From Pirellulales bacterium (GTDB lineage: Bacteria; Planctomycetota; Planctomycetia; Pirellulales; Lacipirellulaceae): DNA of 40,612 nt. Numbering within the stretch: the stretch's first letter is position 1; each line of letters starts with the position of its first letter. Both the position numbers and the translations under genes were made by a program. This document shows, piece after piece, positions 34,304-40,612 of this stretch. Below the pieces are notes generated by a model that was not told where the DNA came from, did not search any database, and was given only the letters and a program-made list of their open reading frames with translations. Location of the stretch: NCBI GenBank assembly GCA_016930815.1, contig JAFGFZ010000178.1:1-40612 (forward strand), written 5' to 3'.

Positions 34304-35677
34304 ATGGCCAAGAAAAGAAAGTATCTAGTGGAAAATACACTCAAAAAACTTACTTCGGAGAATCCCGAAATACGACGCGAAGGTTGGGAAACAATTTACC
34401 AACATAGCGCGCTGTTTCGCAAAAGTCTTAACGAAGCACAGATCCATTACTTGGAAAACCTGATGGAGGAAGAGAAGGATCTGAAGACCTATCGGATAGC
34501 GAATAAAGCCATGCTAGCCTTAGCACTGCGCTCTTCCGACACAATTCTGCCATTCAATAAACGCCCGTTATCTAGGACTTCCAGCAAAATGATTAGGGAT
34601 ACCATAAAACTTTTAGCGATTTGGCTATGGTATCCCTTTGGAAAGGCATCGGCCGTCTTAGCCGTCACGGCAACGAACTATTGCCGGCGCGACGAAAATG
34701 CTCAAATATGGCTTGCAAGGAGGCTTTCCTTTAGTGAATTTAACAAAACCGATTTCCCACATATTTCCCTTGAAAATCCGGAAGTCGAGGGCGTTTTCTT
34801 TTCAGATAAATACCATGCTTTCTGTATCGTTGGCCGGCTCGGTTTATTTGGCTCAAAGGCTCTCCAAAGGTTTAGTAACAACGACTTGCGTTTTGGCTTC
34901 GTAAAGCATCGCCGCCCCATCGGTTTGCCTCCGGGGGAACTCGATGCCGAATATCATTGTGTCTTCGAACGTACCAAAAATTCCCGGAGAATATTCTATC
35001 GAACCACGGAAGAGAATGGTGAGCGTACGGATTACGTGGTAATTCAGCGATATCAAGTCAAGCTCGACGGCACAAGAACCGTGGTGGTTATCATTATTGC
35101 TGGGGCTTCATCATTGGGTACACTGGCAGGTGCCCGATGGGCCGCCTACAACCTGTTCCAACCAACGGACACAATCGACAAAGGGCCCATTCCGGTGCCA
35201 CGGGGAATCTCGCCGCACAGCACGATGGAGGTTCTGCTGCGCGCCCGGGCGAAAGTGACCACCGGCGCTTGGGATCACCCTGAGATCGATTTGCTACAGC
35301 TCTATGTGGACGGGGCTAGCTGGTCATTGAAAGATCAAGCATGGCATAAAGCTGCAATCAAACAAATCACGATCATTCGCGATAAAGGCCAAGCGACCAA
35401 GATTCTTTTTGACAATCAACCAACTCGGTTGGATCCCAGAAAGCAGATGTTTCGTCTGCTGGTAGCGGTGGCCCAGAAGTCGCTCCAGTGTAATTATTCC
35501 GAGTTGGACATCACCGCGCTTAATTCGGATGATACCATCTGGGAGAAGCCGAAACCCGGCATCCCATATGTTCGCTATCAGCTCCGGCTCTTGCGGAATC
35601 GTTATCTGAGAGAATCGCTCCAGACGCGCGGGCACCTCCAATTCAACGCCCGGGTTAGAATCTTGGACAAGCCGTGA
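34304..35677 (+). CDS. Orphan protein of unknown function
   Basis: The product is 457 residues from the ATG at 34304 (GAGAGGG about 8 bases before it). I do not recognise the family. The first 100 residues are charged and helical, with HEAT-like helix pairs. The middle (about 155-320) is an alpha/beta segment with the order SDKYHAFCIVGRLG, EYHCVFERT, TDYVVIQRY, and VVVIIIAGASSLGTLAGARWAAYNL, whose AGxxxxGTxAxA loop resembles a nucleotide- or ligand-binding glycine loop. The C-terminal about 100 residues look like a winged-helix (RKQMFRLLVAVA, VRYQLRLLRNRYL). A sensory or regulatory role is a guess. The 5' half of the gene is AT-richer than its neighbours, suggesting more recent acquisition. 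Confidence 0.7.
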   Translation: MAKKRKYLVENTLKKLTSENPEIRREGWETIYQHSALFRKSLNEAQIHYLENLMEEEKDLKTYRIANKAMLALALRSSDTILPFNKRPLSRTSSKMIRDTIKLLAIWLWYPFGKASAVLAVTATNYCRRDENAQIWLARRLSFSEFNKTDFPHISLENPEVEGVFFSDKYHAFCIVGRLGLFGSKALQRFSNNDLRFGFVKHRRPIGLPPGELDAEYHCVFERTKNSRRIFYRTTEENGERTDYVVIQRYQVKLDGTRTVVVIIIAGASSLGTLAGARWAAYNLFQPTDTIDKGPIPVPRGISPHSTMEVLLRARAKVTTGAWDHPEIDLLQLYVDGASWSLKDQAWHKAAIKQITIIRDKGQATKILFDNQPTRLDPRKQMFRLLVAVAQKSLQCNYSELDITALNSDDTIWEKPKPGIPYVRYQLRLLRNRYLRESLQTRGHLQFNARVRILDKP

Positions 35678-35766
35678 TTTGTTTCCAACACTTGTAACCG
35701 GCTTGTTTTTCACGACAATATTGGAAAGTCAAGCCATTCTTTGGTTCCTAGTATTGGAGGCCTATC

Positions 35767-36681
35767 ATGCAACTTGGTTTTGTGAGTGCGATCTTGCCCG
35801 ATCTTTCGCTTGAGGAAGTCCTCAATTTCGCGGCGACAGAGGATTACGACTGTGTCGAGGTGATGTGCTGGCCTGCTGGGAAGGCCGAAAGAAAGTTTGC
35901 CGGCGTGACACACATCGATGTCGAGGATTTTTCACAAACGGCGGCCGATGATGTGCGGGGGTTATGCGATAAATACGATATCGGCATCTCCGGCCTAGGC
36001 TACTACCCGAATCCACTCTCGAAGGACGCGGATGAAGCTGCCGTTGCGCGGAACCATTTGAAGAAAGTCATCGACGCCGCGCCACGGTTGGGACTCGACA
36101 CGGTCAACACATTCATCGGTGCCGATTGGACGCAACCGATGGCAACGAATCTCAACCAATTCCGCGCGGTCTGGCCAGCACTGATCCAGTACGCAGAGGA
36201 CCGCGGCGTCCGGATCGGTATTGAAAATTGCCCGATGCTCTTCTCGCTCGACGAATGGCCCTTTGGGAAAAACCTGGCCCGGTCCCCCGATGTCTGGCGA
36301 AAGATGTTTGATGCCATTCCATCCAAGAATTTCGGCCTGAACTACGACCCATCCCACATGATTCTGCAACGGATGGACTGCTACGCGCCCATCAAAGAGT
36401 TCGGACCGCGGATTGTCCACACGCATGCCAAGGACATGAAGATCGAGTTGGACGAACTCAACGACCGCGGTGTCCTGACATTCGATTGGGGCACGCCGAA
36501 GATTCCCGGCTTGGGCGATATCGATTGGAGCCGCTGGATTTCGGCGCTCACCGATATCGGATACAACGGCCCGGTCTGCGTTGAGGTTGAAGACAATGCC
36601 TTCATGGAATCGCTCGAAACCCGCAAGCAATCCCTTCGGATCAGCCGAAACGTCCTGCGACCCTTGATCGGCGGGAATTAA
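35767..36681 (+). CDS. Sugar phosphate isomerase/epimerase (xylose-isomerase-like TIM barrel)
   Basis: The 304-residue protein begins [23 protein letters not shown], a typical first strand and helix of the AP-endonuclease-2-like isomerase family. Metal-binding residues are recognisable: the Glu of RIGIENCP (about 156), the Asp/His of LNYDPSHM, the His of IVHTHAKD, and the Glu of VCVEVEDN near the C-terminus. It converts a sugar or inositol derivative using a divalent metal; the substrate cannot be told. GGAGG lies 6 bases before the ATG. It converges with the Gfo/Idh/MocA gene so tightly that the two stop codons interlock in TTAA. Isomerase plus oxidoreductase partners are common in inositol and sugar catabolism. 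Confidence 0.88.
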   Translation: MQLGFVSAILPDLSLEEVLNFAATEDYDCVEVMCWPAGKAERKFAGVTHIDVEDFSQTAADDVRGLCDKYDIGISGLGYYPNPLSKDADEAAVARNHLKKVIDAAPRLGLDTVNTFIGADWTQPMATNLNQFRAVWPALIQYAEDRGVRIGIENCPMLFSLDEWPFGKNLARSPDVWRKMFDAIPSKNFGLNYDPSHMILQRMDCYAPIKEFGPRIVHTHAKDMKIELDELNDRGVLTFDWGTPKIPGLGDIDWSRWISALTDIGYNGPVCVEVEDNAFMESLETRKQSLRISRNVLRPLIGGN

Positions 36682-38075
36682 TACTCTCGACGCCTTTTGA
36701 TCCCCGGCATGGGAACGGGATATTTCCCGTCTGAATCCGCCTGCACCGGGGCCGGTGAATCCATGGTCAGCTTGTCCAGGTCCGGTGCCATTTCATGCGG
36801 GCATTTGAGGATATCTTCGTAGGTGACTTCGACACCGATATGGGCGGCCATCCGCCCCAAGCTGGTCACCAGGCTGGCTTCAACTCCGCGCCGCGCTTCA
36901 TTATAGGGCTGGTCGCCGCGAATGGCCGCCAATAGGTCATCCCACTCGTTCTGATACGGATTCTGTTGGTCGGAAGGTATTTCCGATTCCCAGACTCGGG
37001 TTGCCGCGCTAAAGTTTTGATCCTTGTGGATACTGGAAGGAGGTCCGCAGTCGCCGGACCTGGAGACGACGGCCGATCCTTTGCTTCCATGGAGGTAACT
37101 GGAATAGATATCCTGGCAACCGGTCATGCAGCGGCCGTCGAAGAAGAATTTGCCACCGTCGGCAAACGTGTATTCCACCGAATAGGTGTCCAGGTTCTGG
37201 TCTATCGACGGCACGCCCGGCTCGTATTCGCGATAGTGCCGGCCACCCAGCGCCTGGGCCTTGATCGGCCATTGGCCTTTCATCCAGCAGAGATGGTCAA
37301 TGATATGGATGTAGAAATCGCTGAAGTTGCCGCCACTGGCCCAAATAAAACTGTGGAACCGTTTTATCTGATATAACAGTTCCTTCTCATTGGCTGGTTT
37401 GGGTGGAGATGAGAAGGACGCGAGTGGTCCGTGCATCCGGTAACCCCGCTCGAGGATAATATCACCGATGGCACCATCCTGAACCCGTTTGGCCAGTTCT
37501 TGGAGCGCCCGGTTGTGGCGTGACATCAGGCCAACACCGACTTTCAAGTTTTTAGCCGCCGATTCGTCGGCCAGTTTGAGCATCCGGACACTGGTGGGAC
37601 CATCCACGGTCACCGGTTTCTCCATGAAGACGTTCAACCCTTTCTGGATCGCGTAGGCGAAGTGCACCCAGCGGAAGGCGGGAGGAGTCCCGAAGATTGC
37701 CACATCGCCGGGCCGCAAACAATCCATCGCTTCCTGATAGGCATCAAAACCGACAAACTGCTGGTCTTTGGGGACATCGACAGCCTTCGGATGCCTATTT
37801 TTCAGCTCTCTGTAACTGGAGGCAAGGCGATTCTCAAAGACATCGGCCATGGCCACCAGTTGGATCGGGCCATGCTTCGAGGAGAGGGCGTCGTTCGCGG
37901 CGCCAGTCCCGCGTCCACCGCAACCAACCAATGCGATACGGATCGTGTTCTCTCCGTCGGAGGCGGCCTGGACATGGGGGATCACGGTCCCAGCCAAGGC
38001 GGAAGCCCCAACGATTCGACTTGTGTTTTTTAAGAAATCGCGGCGCGACGATGTGCGGGCTAAGTTTTCAGTCAT
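36678..38075 (-). CDS. Tat-exported Gfo/Idh/MocA oxidoreductase, paralogue A
   Basis: The product is 465 residues from the ATG at 38075 (GGGAG upstream). The longer open frame adds 55 residues before a clear Tat signal (SSRRDFLKN) and is rejected. The Rossmann loop is [11 protein letters not shown], and the EKP motif is FMEKPVTV. Further conserved blocks are GVGLMSRH and [13 protein letters not shown]-like substrate-domain residues (DHLCW). It is closely related in sequence order to the next gene. It is an exported NAD(P)-binding oxidoreductase of unknown substrate and probably acts on polysaccharide-derived sugars. Confidence 0.9.
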   Translation of the reverse strand: MTENLARTSSRRDFLKNTSRIVGASALAGTVIPHVQAASDGENTIRIALVGCGGRGTGAANDALSSKHGPIQLVAMADVFENRLASSYRELKNRHPKAVDVPKDQQFVGFDAYQEAMDCLRPGDVAIFGTPPAFRWVHFAYAIQKGLNVFMEKPVTVDGPTSVRMLKLADESAAKNLKVGVGLMSRHNRALQELAKRVQDGAIGDIILERGYRMHGPLASFSSPPKPANEKELLYQIKRFHSFIWASGGNFSDFYIHIIDHLCWMKGQWPIKAQALGGRHYREYEPGVPSIDQNLDTYSVEYTFADGGKFFFDGRCMTGCQDIYSSYLHGSKGSAVVSRSGDCGPPSSIHKDQNFSAATRVWESEIPSDQQNPYQNEWDDLLAAIRGDQPYNEARRGVEASLVTSLGRMAAHIGVEVTYEDILKCPHEMAPDLDKLTMDSPAPVQADSDGKYPVPMPGIKRRREY

Positions 38076-38304
38076 TGCAAAATTTCTCCCTGGTTCGAGC
38101 CCAACGCGTGCCAAGCCCGCAACCCAAAAGGACTTACAAACATGCGCGCACCACGCGCGCATTTCACAGACAAAGACTCTAAAAGGCTCTAAAAAATGTG
38201 TTTTGGCCGGTCTCCTGACCGGGCCACAGACTCCGATCAAAGGGTTCCCGACGTCTTGTTCGTGTGCCTCATTGTGCCATAGGACAACAGGAATTTCTGG
38301 ACGA

Positions 38305-39654
38305 TCAAATCACCCGCGTTATTCCGGGAATGGCGATGGGGTAGTTTCCTTCTGCATCCGGCATGACCGGTGGATCGGATTCCCAGGTGAGTTGGTCCAG
38401 GCCGGGTGCCAGTTCAAGATTCGATGCGAACGCCTCATCCCAGGTAATCATTTTACCGGACTCGGCAGCCATGCGGCCCAAGATTCCGGTCAAGGCGGCA
38501 TAGGCCGAGCGCTCGGTTTCGTTGTGTGGTTTGTCATTGCGAATTGCCTCAAAAAGGACGTCATGTTCGGCTTGGTGAGGAATGCATTTGGGCCCTTGAT
38601 AGTTCCAAATTACTTGATCGGGTATCTGCCGATGGCTTTTGTAGAGGCATGGGTCAGGGATCCCTTCGCCGAGGACGGCGGAACCTTTCGAGCCGTGGAT
38701 GATATCCCCAAAGAAACCCCAGCAGTCGGCCATATGGCGGCCTTGAGCGAGGAGTCGGGTTCCATCGGCGAATGTGTATTCCACGGTATAATGATCGAAC
38801 AATTGGTCCTTCTCCTGGCGTTGCTGGCGCCCGCCGTGCCCTTGCGCTGAAATTGGCCAAGCGTCTTTCACCCAGCAGCAGACATCCAGATTATGAATGA
38901 GCCAATCCAGAAGGAAACTGCCATTGGCCCAGGTAAAGCAGGAATAGTTCAGGATCTGATGCGCTAATTCACTCATCCCATCGGATTTTGGCGTCAAACC
39001 GACGGGACCGTGCTCGCGGTAGGCCCAGCATGTGATGATCTGGCCAAGGGCTCCGTCGTGGATTTGACGAACCGCATCCTGGAGCGGTTTGTAGTGGCGA
39101 CTCATGAGGCCACCGGCGATTTTCAGGTTCTTCTGCTTGGCGAGTTCACCCGCCTTCAACACGCGGCGAATACCCGGCGCATCGACGGCAAACGATTTCT
39201 CCATGAAGACATGGCAATTTTTTTCGACGGCATACTCCAGGTGAATCGGGCGGAATGCGGGTGGCGTGGCCAGGAGAACCACATCGCCCGGATCGAGGGC
39301 ATCGATGGCCTGTTGATAAGCGCCGATCCCAACGAACTGGCGCTCCGGCGGCACATCGATCTGACTGCCATAATTCCTGGAAAGGTTTTTCACACTCGAT
39401 GCCACACGGTGTTCGAACACATCGGCTACCGCCCAGAGTTTCGTGGGGCCTTGGGTTGCCAGGGCGTTTGCAGCAGCCCCCGTACCGCGGCCGCCACAAC
39501 CGACCAGGGCAATCTTGATCGTATGTTGTTCGCCCACGTGAGTTTGTGCCGCCAGCGTGCCCGCCAGCGTGGAACCAGCGAGAATTCCTCCCGTATGCTT
39601 GAGAAATTCGCGCCGCGATGAGGCATGCCTGGTCGGTTGAGTCTGCGAGTTCAT
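38305..39654 (-). CDS. Tat-exported Gfo/Idh/MocA oxidoreductase, paralogue B
   Basis: The 449-residue protein has the Tat signal SSRREFLKH, the Rossmann loop [11 protein letters not shown] and the EKS variant of the EKP motif (FMEKSFAV, with Ser replacing Pro). GGLMSRHYKPLQ and HNLDVCCWVKDAWP follow. It is clearly a tandem duplicate of paralogue A: shared blocks occur in the same order, and both end with a YPIAIPGI-like or YPVPMPGI-like segment. The change in the EKP motif, whose Lys is catalytic in several members, leaves the Lys intact. A 230-bp gap separates the two genes. Confidence 0.9.
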   Translation of the reverse strand: MNSQTQPTRHASSRREFLKHTGGILAGSTLAGTLAAQTHVGEQHTIKIALVGCGGRGTGAAANALATQGPTKLWAVADVFEHRVASSVKNLSRNYGSQIDVPPERQFVGIGAYQQAIDALDPGDVVLLATPPAFRPIHLEYAVEKNCHVFMEKSFAVDAPGIRRVLKAGELAKQKNLKIAGGLMSRHYKPLQDAVRQIHDGALGQIITCWAYREHGPVGLTPKSDGMSELAHQILNYSCFTWANGSFLLDWLIHNLDVCCWVKDAWPISAQGHGGRQQRQEKDQLFDHYTVEYTFADGTRLLAQGRHMADCWGFFGDIIHGSKGSAVLGEGIPDPCLYKSHRQIPDQVIWNYQGPKCIPHQAEHDVLFEAIRNDKPHNETERSAYAALTGILGRMAAESGKMITWDEAFASNLELAPGLDQLTWESDPPVMPDAEGNYPIAIPGITRVI

Positions 39655-39746
39655 GGCTAATCCATCCTATGTGCGGAAGTGGGAATTCTTTCGAAGATGC
39701 CTTATTATGGAGTCTGGATATCGCATCTTCAATCTGGGAACTTGGA

Positions 39747-39810
39747 CTAGCCCGCATTATTTCATGAGCCTTCTGCTGGGCGGCGAAATTCATGAAATAA
39801 TGTTGGCTAG
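39747..39810. repeat. Inverted-repeat element (MITE-like), copy 2
   Basis: A 21-bp left arm (39747-39767) and right arm (39790-39810) are reverse complements at 19 of 21 positions, including a perfect 13-bp CATTATTTCATGA core, around a 22-bp GC-rich centre. The right arm ends 3 bp inside the 3' end of the next minus-strand gene. The left arm plus four bases also occurs, with one small change, at 5755-5778. It could act as a hairpin terminator for the minus-strand gene, or be a small mobile palindromic element. Confidence 0.65.
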
Positions 39811-40612
39811 ATGCCACCTCTGGCTTCGGCGTATTCTGCCATGGCTTCCCGCTGGATTGGATCAATATCATAGCAGGCGGCTTCCTCAGCAGTCGGCTTG
39901 ATCAAGGGACGCACGACTCGGAATCCGACATGCGAGGCATCCGTATGGTACCAAATGCTTTGCGGAATTTGTGGATCTTGTTCGTTCCAACTCAGATCCG
40001 AACCGGCACGGGACGCGCTCCGTAGATCCTCCTGATCGTCGGCCCAGGAACCGCCCCGGACTACGCGTGGATAGAGGGCCGTCGGTACGAGCAATGGCTT
40101 ATCAGATGCCTCATTCAAAAGACGCGCGTAGCCTTCCGGCAAATATTGATCGAGCACCCATTCGGCAACATTGCCATGCATATCATGAAGTCCCCACGGA
40201 TTCGGCTTCTTCTGGCCAACCGGATGGTACTGATCATCGCTGTTATCAAAGTACCAGGCGTATTCATCGATCTGTTCCGGATCGTCGCCGAAGCTGTAAG
40301 CCGTCGCTGTCCCGGCTCGGCAGGCATATTCCCATTCGGCTTCGGTGGGCAAGCGATAGTACCGGCCCGTCTTCGCCGATAGCCATTTGCAATAGACCTT
40401 CGCCGCTAACTGGGTCATGCAAATCGCGGGATAACCTTCCTTTCCCATTCCAAAGGTCATGTCGGTATAGGGTTTCGTTGGCATCGTGATTGCATCTGCA
40501 AGCGTGTCATATTGGGTGTTCTTAACATTCGTGATTTTCCGAAACTGCATATCCAGTCCAATACCCCATAATTCATATTCATCCCAAGTCACCTCGCATT
40601 TGCCCATCCAGA
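39807..40612 (-). CDS. SUMF1/formylglycine-generating-enzyme-like protein, N-terminus outside the window
   Basis: The frame enters from the right edge (a Trp codon precedes the first visible Met), so the gene is 5' truncated; about 267 residues are visible. They show the C-type-lectin-like FGE fold: [70 protein letters not shown] and VGFRVVR. The segment before the last block reads DLRSASRAG and lacks the paired active-site cysteines of true formylglycine-generating enzymes. It is probably a binding or other non-sulfatase-maturing member, of which planctomycetes have many. The element at 39747-39810 lies just downstream. Confidence 0.85.
   Translation of the reverse strand, partial: WMGKCEVTWDEYELWGIGLDMQFRKITNVKNTQYDTLADAITMPTKPYTDMTFGMGKEGYPAICMTQLAAKVYCKWLSAKTGRYYRLPTEAEWEYACRAGTATAYSFGDDPEQIDEYAWYFDNSDDQYHPVGQKKPNPWGLHDMHGNVAEWVLDQYLPEGYARLLNEASDKPLLVPTALYPRVVRGGSWADDQEDLRSASRAGSDLSWNEQDPQIPQSIWYHTDASHVGFRVVRPLIKPTAEEAACYDIDPIQREAMAEYAEARGGI

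Noticed and set aside
1-40612. CRISPR arrays, tRNA or rRNA genes, integrases or transposases
   Set aside because: No regularly spaced repeats, tRNA cloverleaf-like segments or recombinase motifs were seen on reading either strand by eye.

Overview
The window looks like a chromosomal segment from a planctomycete, probably of the Gemmata-like group. The base composition is moderately GC-rich. There are many secreted or Tat-exported Gfo/Idh/MocA oxidoreductases, a giant secretin-like protein made only of N-domains, an EF-hand secreted protein, a leucine-rich-repeat lipoprotein, and several small proteins of types seen mainly in planctomycetes. Taxonomy is inferred from gene content only. No rRNA, tRNA, CRISPR array, phage or intact transposase was seen.

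Layout. 1-7.2 kb: an LRR lipoprotein (cut by the window edge) and a Tat-exported oxidoreductase on the minus strand, then rhamnulokinase with a cytoplasmic Gfo/Idh/MocA oxidoreductase on the plus strand, then two planctomycete-type envelope proteins. 7.2-15.1 kb, all minus strand: a CvpA-like membrane protein; a membrane-anchored GspE/PilB-like protein with degenerate nucleotide-binding motifs, translationally coupled to a normal PilT-like ATPase; hisF; rlmN; a TPR-like exported protein; and a von Willebrand A protein. 15.3-18.9 kb, plus strand: def and fmt, a 57-residue membrane protein and a seven-EF-hand secreted protein. 18.9-23.3 kb, minus strand: the secretin-like protein and a glycine-zipper lipoprotein.

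23.6-33.8 kb is the notable region: ten minus-strand genes, closely spaced or overlapping, that look like one operon carrying two different protein-tagging systems. The promoter-proximal half is a eukaryote-like ubiquitin pathway. In order it encodes an FHA-like/zinc-ribbon protein that could be a RING-type E3, an E1, an E2 with an HPN motif and a candidate catalytic Cys, an unknown protein with an internal duplication resembling YbjN/CesT-type chaperones, a ubiquitin-like protein ending in Gly, and a JAB-domain isopeptidase. The distal half is a pupylation system: an ARC/Mpa-type AAA+ ATPase, a Dop-like enzyme, a 69-residue UBact/Pup-like modifier ending in SGQ, and a PafA-like ligase. It keeps the actinobacterial order mpa-dop-pup-pafA but has no 20S proteasome genes. 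This E1-E2-Ubl-JAB plus Pup/UBact super-operon is the best candidate for an undescribed system in the window.

33.8-40.6 kb: an AT-richer intergenic region, an orphan gene of unknown function, a sugar phosphate isomerase/epimerase, two tandem paralogous Tat-exported Gfo/Idh/MocA oxidoreductases, and the C-terminal part of a sulfatase-modifying-factor-like protein that lacks the FGE cysteines in the part visible. A short inverted-repeat element next to the last gene has a relative near 5.76 kb.
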